A stretch of DNA of 64,000 nt, taken from positions 62,001-126,000 of the forward strand of contig CAVQDH010000011.1 of NCBI GenBank assembly GCA_963711215.1. Direction: 5' to 3'. This DNA is from WHUA01 sp963711215. GTDB lineage: Bacteria; Pseudomonadota; Alphaproteobacteria; UBA8366. Made by a program: the position numbers and the translations under genes. Below, in pieces: positions 54,065-64,000 of this stretch (its first letter is position 1; every line of letters begins with the position of its first letter). The notes below the pieces were generated by a model. That model was not told the origin of the DNA, did no database searches, and saw nothing but the letters and a program-made list of their open reading frames with translations.

Positions 54065-55351
54065 TTACCTCGGCTTGCCGTAGACGAGGTCCGGCAGCCA
54101 CGTCGAGATCACCGGCACGTAGGTGATCAGCGCCAGCAGGCTCAGCATGATCACGAGGTAGGGCAGGATGCCTTTCACCACCGTCCCGATCGGCCGCTTG
54201 GCGATCGACGCCAGGACGAACAGGTTGAGGCCGATCGGCGGCGAGATCAGCGCGATCTCCATGTTGACCGTCAGCACGATGGCGAAATGGACCAGGTTGA
54301 TGTCGAGATGCTTGAGGATCGGCAGGATCAGCGGCAGGACGATCAGGATGATCGCGAACACCTCGAGGAACATGCCGAGGATCAGCAGCAGCACGTTGAT
54401 GAAGAGCAGGAACTGCCAGTCCTTGAGGTTCAGGCTCTGGGCGAAGGAAACGAGCTTCTCGGCGATGCCGGCGCTGGTGATCCAGTTGCCGAAGGCGAGC
54501 GCGCCGACGATGATGAAGACGATCGTGGCCGTCAGCTTGATCAATTCGGCGAGGACGCTCACGACTTCGGCGCCTTTCACCCCGCGATAGATCAGGGTCG
54601 CCTCGAAGATGGCGACGATCGCCGCGACGCCGGCCGCTTCGGTCACCGTCACGATGCCGCTGTAGATGCCGCCCAGGATGATGACCGGAATGAACAGCGC
54701 GGGAATGGCCCGGATGTTCACCGCCTTGAACTGATGGAACGGCATCGCGGGCTCGACTTCGTAATTCTTCACCCGGGCGTAGACCATGATCCAGACGATG
54801 AAGGCCGCCGCCTGGATCAGGCCGGGAATGACGCCGGCGAGAAACAGGCGCGGCACCAACTCCTCGGCGATCACGGCGTAGACGATCATCGCCAGGCTCG
54901 GCGGAATCAGGATGCCCAGCGTCCCCGCCGCCCCCACCGTGCCGAGCGCGAAATGATCGGAATATTTCCGCTCGACCATCGCCGGGATCAGCACCGAGCC
55001 GATGGCGATCGCGGTCGCGACCGACGAGCCGCAGATGGCCGCGAAGATCGCGCAGGCGATGACGCAGACGAGCGCCAGCCCGCCGCGCTGCCGGCCGACC
55101 CAGGCCTGCGCGCAATCGATCAGCGCCTTGGCGACGCCGCCCTTCTGCATGAAGGTCGCCGCCATGACGAACAGCGGCACGGCCAGCAGCGTCTCGGAAT
55201 TCAGCTGATCGACGATGAGCTGGGGCAGCGCCACCAGCGGCGTCGCGTCGTACCAGAACAGGATGAGCGAGAGAAAGCCGAGCGCGAGATAGATCGGCAA
55301 CCCGATCAGCAGGAAGACGAAGAGCAAGCCTATGGCAAGGAGAGGCGACAT
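54065..55351 (-). CDS. dctM: TRAP transporter large permease (DctM)
   Basis: The 428-residue protein has about twelve hydrophobic spans and the DctM signatures VPLFVMAATFMQKGGVAKAL, AICGSSVATAIAIGSVLIPA, LGTVGAAGTLGILIPPSLAM and LISPPIGLNLFVLASIA. It is the ion-coupled channel part of a tripartite ATP-independent transporter. It is the third gene of dctP-dctQ-dctM, 42 bases after dctQ. Confidence 0.95.
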   Translation of the reverse strand: MSPLLAIGLLFVFLLIGLPIYLALGFLSLILFWYDATPLVALPQLIVDQLNSETLLAVPLFVMAATFMQKGGVAKALIDCAQAWVGRQRGGLALVCVIACAIFAAICGSSVATAIAIGSVLIPAMVERKYSDHFALGTVGAAGTLGILIPPSLAMIVYAVIAEELVPRLFLAGVIPGLIQAAAFIVWIMVYARVKNYEVEPAMPFHQFKAVNIRAIPALFIPVIILGGIYSGIVTVTEAAGVAAIVAIFEATLIYRGVKGAEVVSVLAELIKLTATIVFIIVGALAFGNWITSAGIAEKLVSFAQSLNLKDWQFLLFINVLLLILGMFLEVFAIILIVLPLILPILKHLDINLVHFAIVLTVNMEIALISPPIGLNLFVLASIAKRPIGTVVKGILPYLVIMLSLLALITYVPVISTWLPDLVYGKPR

Positions 55352-55393
55352 GGCGGTGGCCCGGACTATGAGGGGTTTACGGTGCCGTTGAGG

Positions 55394-55900
55394 CTATTTG
55401 TCCCGGATGACCTGCTCTTCGCTCACCAGCATCGTCTTCGGGTCGAAGCGGAAGATCACGAGATAGAGCCGGCGGAGGAAGGGCGGGATCATCAAGGTCA
55501 TCCCGAAGGGCAACGCCATGTAATAGAGAAAGAGCGGGAAATGCGCGGAGCTTTCGCCCGTTTCGCCGAGCGAGATCGAGTTCTGCACCATCCGCCAGCC
55601 GTAATAGCTCAGCACGCAGGTGAAGACGAGGCCGATGAGCACGCTGAGGATCTCGAGGCCGCGCTGGGCCCATACCGGCATCAGGTGCAGAAGGATGTCG
55701 GCGCGGACATGCCGCGACTCACGGACCAGCGGCGCGCCGCCGATGAAGATCGCCCAGACGGTAAAATAGATCGTGAATTCGAGCCCGTAGTCCGTGAGAT
55801 AACGCGGCGCGAAATAGCGCACCACGACCTCCTTGCAGACGAGAAAGAGCGCGAGGACGGACAACAGCGCCATCAGCCCATTTTCGATCTTCTCAAGCAT
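55394..55900 (-). CDS. dctQ: TRAP transporter small permease (DctQ)
   Basis: The protein of about 168 residues has four membrane spans (LMALLSVLALFLVCKEVVVR, FTIYFTVWAIFIGGAPLVRE, ILSVLIGLVFTCVLSYYGWR, YYMALPFGMTLMIPPFLRR) and the DctQ pattern with SRHVRADILLHLM. AGGAGG lies eight bases before the second ATG of ATGGCCATG, so I start at 55900; the first ATG (55906) is possible. It couples dctP to dctM. Confidence 0.92.
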   Translation of the reverse strand: MLEKIENGLMALLSVLALFLVCKEVVVRYFAPRYLTDYGLEFTIYFTVWAIFIGGAPLVRESRHVRADILLHLMPVWAQRGLEILSVLIGLVFTCVLSYYGWRMVQNSISLGETGESSAHFPLFLYYMALPFGMTLMIPPFLRRLYLVIFRFDPKTMLVSEEQVIRDK

Positions 55901-56022
55901 GGCCATTCCCTCCTCTACACGCGCGTGACGCCGCGCGCCGACGATCGGTTGCCGGGGAAACGCGCCGGCGCAACCGGCCCCCGGAACCCGAGGGCGGTTG
56001 CGCCGGCGCCGCTAAGGCCGGA

Positions 56023-57048
56023 TCAGCTTCCCGACAGGGTCGCCGAGATCAGCGTGACGAGCTTCGGATCGATCTTCAGCTCCTTGACGATGTCGTCCTG
56101 CTTGGCCAGCAGCTTGGCGCGCGACGCGTCGAGGTCCTCCTTGGACGGCACGATGACCTTGATGCCGTTCTTGATCGCATCCGCCTTCGCCGATTGCTGA
56201 CGCTTGTCGGCCAGGTCGCGGATGGCGCCGATCTCCTCTTTCCAGACGGTCACGATCAGGTTCTGGATATCCTTCGGATAGGATTTCCACGTCCTGCCGG
56301 AGACGCAGGGGACATACTGCTGGAAGGCCTGATTGTTCTCATAGGCGAACTTGACGCCGGAATCCCACAATTTCGCGCTTCGCACTGACTCGAAGGTGGT
56401 GAAGAGACCATCGACCGTGTTGCGCTGCAGCGCCTGCGGCACGTCCGGCCAGGCGACCTTGACCGGGTTGGCGCCCAGCACTTCGTAGCGCATGTTATTA
56501 CCCGCGCCGCCCGGCACGCGGATCTTCATGCCCTTCAAATCGGCGGCGGTGTCGATCTCCTTGCTGATCGAGAAGGTCTGGCCGGACCCGAGGTCCATCC
56601 AGGGGCCGATAACCTTGATGCCAAGCTTCTTCTCGATCTCGGCGACGACCTTCTTGCCGGCCGCGCCGTCCCAGACCTTGTAGATCTCCTGGCGGGTGCG
56701 GCCATAGAAGATGGGCAGGTCGGGCGCATCGAAATCGTGGACGAACTTGCCGAGGTGCAGCGTCAGCGGCAGCCCCATGTCGAGCGCGCCCTGGTTGAGC
56801 GCCTTCGGCACGTCGGTATCCTTGTACTTGGCGGCGCCGGAGTAAACCTTGACCTCGAGCTTGCCGCCGGAGCGCTTCATGAGCTCATCGGCGAACTTCT
56901 GCACCGAAATGTTGCGCACGTGGTTGGGGGCGGTCTCGAGCGAAATTTCGAGCTTATAAGCAGGTTTTGCGTAAGCGACTGCGGTGCCGATCATCAGCAC
57001 GGCAATAGCCGCGGCGAGCTTTGCCGCCGGATTCCGTATTTCGAACAT
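56023..57048 (-). CDS. dctP: TRAP transporter solute-binding protein (DctP)
   Basis: The 341-residue periplasmic protein has a signal peptide (LAAAIAVLMIGTAVAYAKPA) and DctP-family blocks: NISVQKFADELMKRSGGKLE, KALNQGALDMGLPLTLHLGK, FSISKEIDTAADLKGMKIRV and VAWPDVPQALQRNTVDGLFT. The family's conserved Arg for the substrate carboxylate fits KIRVPG. GGGAG lies before the ATG at 57048. A carboxylic acid substrate is likely from family knowledge. It is first in the operon. Confidence 0.93.
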   Translation of the reverse strand: MFEIRNPAAKLAAAIAVLMIGTAVAYAKPAYKLEISLETAPNHVRNISVQKFADELMKRSGGKLEVKVYSGAAKYKDTDVPKALNQGALDMGLPLTLHLGKFVHDFDAPDLPIFYGRTRQEIYKVWDGAAGKKVVAEIEKKLGIKVIGPWMDLGSGQTFSISKEIDTAADLKGMKIRVPGGAGNNMRYEVLGANPVKVAWPDVPQALQRNTVDGLFTTFESVRSAKLWDSGVKFAYENNQAFQQYVPCVSGRTWKSYPKDIQNLIVTVWKEEIGAIRDLADKRQQSAKADAIKNGIKVIVPSKEDLDASRAKLLAKQDDIVKELKIDPKLVTLISATLSGS

Positions 57049-57255
57049 AAAAAGATTTCTCCCTAACGCCCATCCGAATGGGGGCGATTTCGGCAAATCA
57101 ATAGCGCCCGGCTGGCGGGTTGTCATCTGGTGTTTATATGCAATTCACCGAAAATTGCGGGTTAAGCCGGCGACAGAGCGTCGCATGGCCGGGCCCGCCC
57201 AAACGGCCCGGACCGGTCGCTCGCCCGCCGCCGGCTGCCGTATCGGGCCGGTCCG

Positions 57256-58077
57256 TCAGGTCTTCGCGATATGCACGTGATGCTGCGGGAAGGGTATGGT
57301 GATGCCGTCGGCGTCGAGCCGCTCCTTGATCGCCTTGGTCAGGGCGAAGCGCAGCGGCCAGTAGTTTCCGGCGTCGCACCAGACGCGCACCACGAGATTG
57401 ACAGAGCTGTCGGCAAGCTCGCTCACGGCGACCATGGGCGCCGGGTCCTTGTGCGACCGCTCGTCTGCGCCTATCACCGCGCCGATCGAGGTCATCGCCT
57501 TGTCGATGTCGTCCTCATAGGCGATGCCGACGACGAGGTCGACGCGGCGGGTCGGGTTGAAGCTGTAGTTCTTGATCGCGGATCCCCAGATCGAGGCGTT
57601 CGGCACGCTGATGCGCACGTTGTCCGGCGTATTCATCTCGGTCAGGAACAGGCCAAGCTCGCGCACCGTGCCCGACTGGCCCCCGGCGTCGATGTAGTCG
57701 CCAACCCGGAACGGCCGGAAGATCAGCAGCATGACGCCCGCCGCCACGTTGCTCAGCGTGCCTTGCACGGCGAGACCGATGGCCAGGCCGGCGGCGCCGA
57801 CAAGGGCGATCAGGCTGGTCGTCTGCACCCCGAACTGGTTCAGCACCGCCAGGATGACGAGGACGATGATGAGATACCTGACGATGCTCGCGAAGAAGAC
57901 GCGCAGCGTCTCGTCGAGACGCTTGATCCTCGAGAGCGCTTTGTGCGTCGCGCTTTGCGCCCATCCGGCGAACATCAACCCGACAATGAGAATGACGATT
58001 GCGCCAAGAACGTTCAGACCGTAGGTCGCGACCATCTCCATGATCGGCTTGATGATCTCGGAAATCTTTTCTTCCAT
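57256..58077 (-). CDS. MscS-family mechanosensitive channel
   Basis: The 273-residue protein has three membrane helices, the last glycine/alanine-rich (LIALVGAAGLAIGLAVQGTL, SNVAAGVMLLIFRPFRVGDY) as in the MscS pore, and a cytosolic beta and C-terminal domain (ISVPNASIWGSAIKNYSFNP, RRVDLVVGIAYEDD). It releases solutes on osmotic downshock. The start at 58077 is preferred; an in-frame ATG lies at 58095. It follows the OmpA-type lipoprotein gene and a terminator. Confidence 0.93.
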   Translation of the reverse strand: MEEKISEIIKPIMEMVATYGLNVLGAIVILIVGLMFAGWAQSATHKALSRIKRLDETLRVFFASIVRYLIIVLVILAVLNQFGVQTTSLIALVGAAGLAIGLAVQGTLSNVAAGVMLLIFRPFRVGDYIDAGGQSGTVRELGLFLTEMNTPDNVRISVPNASIWGSAIKNYSFNPTRRVDLVVGIAYEDDIDKAMTSIGAVIGADERSHKDPAPMVAVSELADSSVNLVVRVWCDAGNYWPLRFALTKAIKERLDADGITIPFPQHHVHIAKT

Positions 58078-58189
58078 CGATTGCCTCGTCCCCATGAGTG
58101 AATGCGGCCGCCGGCCGGCGCCCCATGTTACGAGCGGGCGGCCGGTTCATTCCACAAAATTACCGTGCGGCGCCACGTCGCCGGCAACG

Positions 58190-58218
58190 AAAAAAGGGCC
58201 GCGATGCGGCCCTTTTTT
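58190..58218. terminator. Bidirectional intrinsic terminator
   Basis: GGGCCGC and GCGGCCC pair around a GAT loop, with six A residues before and six T residues after. It lies just past the stop of the second OmpA-type lipoprotein gene on the minus strand. Confidence 0.9.
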
Positions 58219-58236
58219 CAACTCGAAACCTGCGGA

Positions 58237-58695
58237 TTATTTAAAGGTAACGACGGCGCGCCGGTTGGCGTCCACCTTGCCCTTCTTGTCGACGATCGGA
58301 TCGGCGGCGCCGACCGCGTTCACGGCGACCTTCTTGGCGCCCGCTTCCTTGAATTCCTTCTCAAGCATCTTGCCGCGGTCTTCCGCCAGCTTCTTGTTGT
58401 AGGCGGCGCTGCCGGTCAGGTCGGAATAGACCGTGATCTCGACTTCCTTCGGCTTGTATTGGTTGACCTTCTGCAGGATGTCGAAAATGTCGCCATGCGA
58501 CTTTTCGGTCAGGTCGACCTTGTTGTTCTTGAAGTAGACGGTGAAGGGACTGCCGGACGGCGGCAATTTCTTTTTTGCTTTCTTGGCGGGCGCCGGCTTG
58601 GCGGCTTCCTTCATGGGTTCCTTGGACTCCATGCTGGCGCAGGCGCCCAGGAGCCCCAGGGCTAAAACCGATGCCAAAATCACGAGACGTTTCAT
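58237..58695 (-). CDS. OmpA-family lipoprotein 2
   Basis: The 152-residue protein has a lipoprotein signal (LVILASVLALGLLGACASME, lipobox L-G-A-C), a Lys/Ala/Pro-rich linker and an OmpA-like domain (FTVYFKNNKVDLTEKSHGDI, VEITVYSDLTGSAAYNKKLA, RGKMLEKEFKEAGAKKVAV, RRAVVTFK). It is shorter than typical OmpA C-terminal domains but in the same style as the product at 53320. It ends at a strong terminator. It probably binds the cell wall. Confidence 0.88.
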   Translation of the reverse strand: MKRLVILASVLALGLLGACASMESKEPMKEAAKPAPAKKAKKKLPPSGSPFTVYFKNNKVDLTEKSHGDIFDILQKVNQYKPKEVEITVYSDLTGSAAYNKKLAEDRGKMLEKEFKEAGAKKVAVNAVGAADPIVDKKGKVDANRRAVVTFK

Positions 58696-58903
58696 TTTCT
58701 TCTCAGACCTCCTCATTGCAGATCGGGGCACAAAGACTACGACGGCCAGCCTCGACTTTGCGTCGCCCTCGCCGCGCGGTTCCACCGTAGTGCGATAACC
58801 GGAAGAGCGCAACCTGAGCGACCCCCCGGGCCCACAAATACGGGGGAAGCGTGACCGAAAAAGACCACCTGATAGTTGAGAAACTTGTTTCGGCACCCGT
58901 CCC

Positions 58904-59350
58904 CTAGAACGGGATCTCGTCATCCAGGTCACCGCCCTGCGGCGGGCCCGACGGCGTCATCTCCTGCGGGTAGCTCTCGCCCCCGCCGCCCCCGCCGCCG
59001 CGGCTGTCGAGCATGGTGAGCTGACCGCGGAACTTGCGCAGCACGACCTCGGTCGTGTAGCGCTCCTGGCCGGACTGGTCCTGCCATTTGCGGGTCTGCA
59101 GCTCGCCCTCGAGGTAGACCTTGGCGCCCTTCTTGAGGTAGCGCTCCGCGACATCGGCCAGGCGGTCGTCGAAGATCACCACGCGGTGCCACTCCGTGCG
59201 CTCCTGCTGCTCGCCGGAGCCGCGGTCGCGCCAGCGCTCCGACGTCGCGACCGTGAGGTTACAGACCTTGCCGCCGTTCTGCATGGTGCGGATTTCGGGA
59301 TCGCGTCCGAGATTCCCGATCAGAATGACCTTGTTGACACTCCCTGCCAT
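58904..59350 (-). CDS. ssb: Single-stranded DNA-binding protein
   Basis: The 148-residue SSB starts AGSVNKVILIGNLGRDPEIR and has the OB fold (NGGKVCNLTVATSERWRDRG, WHRVVIFDDRLADVAERYLK, GAKVYLEGELQTRKWQDQSG). A glycine-rich linker and the acidic tip DDLDDEIPF-type end, which recruits repair and replication proteins, follow. It is divergent from uvrA, the conserved arrangement in proteobacteria. Confidence 0.96.
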   Translation of the reverse strand: MAGSVNKVILIGNLGRDPEIRTMQNGGKVCNLTVATSERWRDRGSGEQQERTEWHRVVIFDDRLADVAERYLKKGAKVYLEGELQTRKWQDQSGQERYTTEVVLRKFRGQLTMLDSRGGGGGGGESYPQEMTPSGPPQGGDLDDEIPF

Positions 59351-59531
59351 CGACCTATCCGAGCTAATTGTTTCCGTTGATGTGCTGTCGCCTGGGCTGC
59401 CGATCATAGCGGCTCGGCCGGCGAACCGCACGGCAATTTTCCGTCACCTGCGGCCTCGCTATCCGGACCGCCGCGGCCTATATTTCGCTATAGTCAGTCC
59501 CGGCCGGTCCATCTCGACATCATAGTGTTTC

Positions 59532-62381
<2,850 letters not shown>

Positions 62382-62426
62382 CGCGACGACGAGCGCGGCA
62401 TCCGGTGTCTTCGGCGCCGGGGCCCG

Positions 62427-62663
62427 TTAGCTGCGGAGAATGGCCGCGATCTCGTCCTTCAGTATCATGCGGCGCTTGCGCATCTCCGTCTCGGCCTGAT
62501 CCGTGACCGGCTCGGCATTGGTCTCGGCGCGGTGAACGGCGCGGTTTACGGTGTGATATTCATCGACCAGACGCGCGAAATGCGCGTTCTTGCGCTTCAG
62601 GTCGTGGATTTTCTGGGCGTGCTCGGGGAATTCCTCGGCAAGCTCGTGCGGGGTGTGCGTAAT
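62427..62663 (-). CDS. YdcH/DUF465 small protein with an apparent ATT start
   Basis: The frame encodes THTPHELAEEFPEHAQKIHD, LKRKNAHFARLVDEYHTVNR and MRKRRMILKDEIAAILRS, a clear DUF465 protein of 78 residues, a family of short helical proteins of unknown function. The first codon that fits is ATT at 62661-62663, preceded seven bases upstream by AGGAG. An in-frame TGA lies five codons further up and no ATG, GTG or TTG lies between. So the start is either the rare ATT codon or a base error in ATG. It lies downstream of uvrA, convergent. Confidence 0.75.
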   Translation of the reverse strand: MTHTPHELAEEFPEHAQKIHDLKRKNAHFARLVDEYHTVNRAVHRAETNAEPVTDQAETEMRKRRMILKDEIAAILRS

Positions 62664-62988
62664 GGCGCGCTCCTGTCAGGTTGTGAAATCAACGCATCGC
62701 GGTGATCAGGACACATTTCGGCCGGCGCCCGCCGCTGCGGCATGGCGCCACCTCGGCATGTTCCCTAGCAGGCGGCCCGGCGGCGGGGAATGATCTGCCT
62801 CAACCATCCGGCATTTCCGTAAAATCAAAGCGTTGTGCTGAAGCGGACGGATGGCGGCCGGCCCGCGCAGGCCAGATACAACTATAAATCCTTACACGGA
62901 TGTAAATGGCGCGCCTCGATTTCGAGGATCAAACTCGCATGCCTCTAAAGCAGCAAAGCAATAATGCCTGCAACCGGAGGACACGCCT
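62664..62988. other. Divergent intergenic region between YdcH and MFS genes
   Basis: No coding frame is supported. A perfect short dyad, TTACA-CGGA-TGTAA (62892-62905), lies about 85 bases before the transporter start. It follows the AT-rich stretch ACTATAAATCC and may be an operator for the transporter gene. Confidence 0.4.
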
Positions 62989-64000
62989 ATGACGGTAAGC
63001 TCTTTGGGAGAAAGTTCGACCTTTCCGACTGACAAACAAATTCTCGGATACAGCCGCTGGGTCGTATTCGCGGCCGCCTTCCTGGCGATGGCGGTTATCA
63101 GTCCTTACGAATACGCGTGGAGCTCGATGTCCGGCCACATCGGCGGCATCTACCATTGGACGCACGCGCAAATCGGCTGGATGTTCACCCTCTTCGTCAT
63201 TTTCGAATCCGTCGGCACGCTTCCCGGCGGAATACTCCGCGACAAGTTCGGGCCGCGCTGGGTCACGATCGTCGCGGGCCTCGTCGGCGGGCTCGGCATC
63301 TACGCCACGTCGCTGGGGCCGAGCTATAGTTTCGTTCTCATTTTGTGGTGCATCGGCAGCTTCTTTGCCGGATTCATCTACAACACCTGCATAACGACGG
63401 CGAACAAGTGGTTTCCGGACAGGCGCGGCGCCATCGCCGGCCTGATCGCGGGCGCCTTCTCCTGGGGATCGCTGCCCTTCATCTTCCCGATCCGCGCCAT
63501 TCCCAAGTCGGCCCCGGACGCCACCTTCTTCCACGTCATCTACCTCATGGCGGCGATCATCGGCGGCGTCGCAATCGTCGCGGCGCTGTTCATGAAGGAT
63601 CCGCCGGCCGGCTGGCGTCCGCAGGGATATGTCCCCGTGAAGGCGGTCGAGCGGCGGACCCAGCATCAGTTCACCTTGGCCGAGGCGCTGTCGACCTGGC
63701 AGATGTGGGTGATGATCGCCTCCTTCGTGCTGATTTCCAGCGCCGGCCTTGCCGGGGTCAGCAAGATCGTGAGTTATTCCAACAGCTTCCATTTCTCGGC
63801 CGCGGCCGCGACGGCAGCCGCCGGCGGGCTCACCATCACCAACGGCCTTGGCCGCATGATCGTCGGCAGCGTGTCCGAGCGCATCGGCCGCGAGACCGCG
63901 ATGATCTGGAGCTACATTCTCACGGGCGTCTTCCTGTTCCTCACCATCATCGCGGGCCAGACCCACAGCGAATTCCTGTTCGTCCTGTCCGCGATCCTGG
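62989..64000 (+). CDS. MFS transporter, OFA (oxalate/formate antiporter-like) family, partial
   Basis: The visible 337 residues show a major facilitator with at least nine spans: RWVVFAAAFLAMAVISPYEY, WSSMSGHIGGIYHWTHAQIG, GGILRDKFGPRWVTIVAGL (the MFS loop motif), NTCITTANKWFPDRRGAIAG and GLTITNGLGRMIVGSVSERI. N-x-x-x-K-W-F-P-D-R-R-G is typical of the OFA group, which exchanges organic acids. CCGGAGG lies eight bases before the ATG. The gene runs off the end of the window. Confidence 0.88.
   Translation, partial: MTVSSLGESSTFPTDKQILGYSRWVVFAAAFLAMAVISPYEYAWSSMSGHIGGIYHWTHAQIGWMFTLFVIFESVGTLPGGILRDKFGPRWVTIVAGLVGGLGIYATSLGPSYSFVLILWCIGSFFAGFIYNTCITTANKWFPDRRGAIAGLIAGAFSWGSLPFIFPIRAIPKSAPDATFFHVIYLMAAIIGGVAIVAALFMKDPPAGWRPQGYVPVKAVERRTQHQFTLAEALSTWQMWVMIASFVLISSAGLAGVSKIVSYSNSFHFSAAAATAAAGGLTITNGLGRMIVGSVSERIGRETAMIWSYILTGVFLFLTIIAGQTHSEFLFVLSAIL

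Noticed and set aside
59351..59531. LexA (SOS) box between ssb and uvrA
   Set aside because: I looked for GTTC-N7-GTTC and GAAC-N7-GAAC. One half-site (GAACC near 59424) is present without a partner.

Overview
The window is GC-rich, densely coded DNA from what looks like an environmental alphaproteobacterium, probably of the Rhodospirillales type. Evidence for this is the divergent uvrA/ssb pair, the gyrA-coaD tandem, a Brucella-type RibH2 under an FMN riboswitch, many CoA-transferase, cyclase-family and amidohydrolase genes, a TRAP transporter, and intergenic palindromes of kinds common in that class. This placement is an inference, because no rRNA or tRNA gene was seen.

Layout. 1-5000: DUF1847 protein, PhoD phosphatase (frameshifted), family III CoA-transferase, and a GrdB-like oxidoreductase whose frame crosses an in-frame UGA that I read as selenocysteine, behind a DUF1737 gene. 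5000-11900: GNAT, amidohydrolase, PhnB-like protein, FMN riboswitch-ribH2, a 26-residue membrane microprotein, PRC-barrel and CsbD stress-type proteins, aldo/keto reductase and SDR. 11900-16600: membrane protein, a LuxR-type regulator with a degenerate receiver, two related small proteins, a lipoprotein and a SPOR protein. 16600-26600: enoyl-CoA hydratase, serine hydrolase, SDR, HExxH-type secreted protein, nitroreductase and LysR regulator, a 51-residue small protein with a terminator, lipoprotein, AsmA-like protein, DehI-like protein, SDR and a secreted protein. 26700-31450: two tandem cyclase-family hydrolases, an LLM-type flavin oxidoreductase and a Cj0069-type ATP-grasp protein. 31450-38000: a methyltransferase divergent from two tandem adenylation-carrier-thioesterase (A-T-TE) synthetases, the most likely specialised-metabolism locus. 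38000-49000: enolase-superfamily enzyme, two dehydrogenases, a membrane-protein/VWA-lipoprotein pair, a further dehydrogenase, CNT nucleoside transporter and malate synthase G. 49000-64000: DUF2927 metalloprotease-like protein, coaD, gyrA, two OmpA-type lipoproteins, a TRAP transporter operon, MscS channel, ssb, uvrA, YdcH and a partial MFS transporter.

Two cross-cutting observations matter for any user. First, about nineteen single-base frame breaks occur in otherwise well-conserved genes (malate synthase G alone has three), and all but one are explained by one extra base. That pattern fits residual insertion errors in the assembly better than real decay, so 'pseudogene' here means only that the frame as given is broken. 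Second, four families of palindromic intergenic repeats are present: six copies of a CCTCCCCC/GGGGGAGG double palindrome, two of a CTCATGCTGAGC type, one paired CCGGACTTGATCCGG type and one GGGGACAGAGCCC type.

Working picture: a metabolically versatile heterotroph that uses the glyoxylate pathway (malate synthase G), takes up organic acids (TRAP, OFA-like MFS) and nucleosides (CNT), and makes an unknown small molecule through the paired A-T-TE enzymes. If the selenoprotein call is right, the selenocysteine insertion machinery must be encoded elsewhere in the genome.
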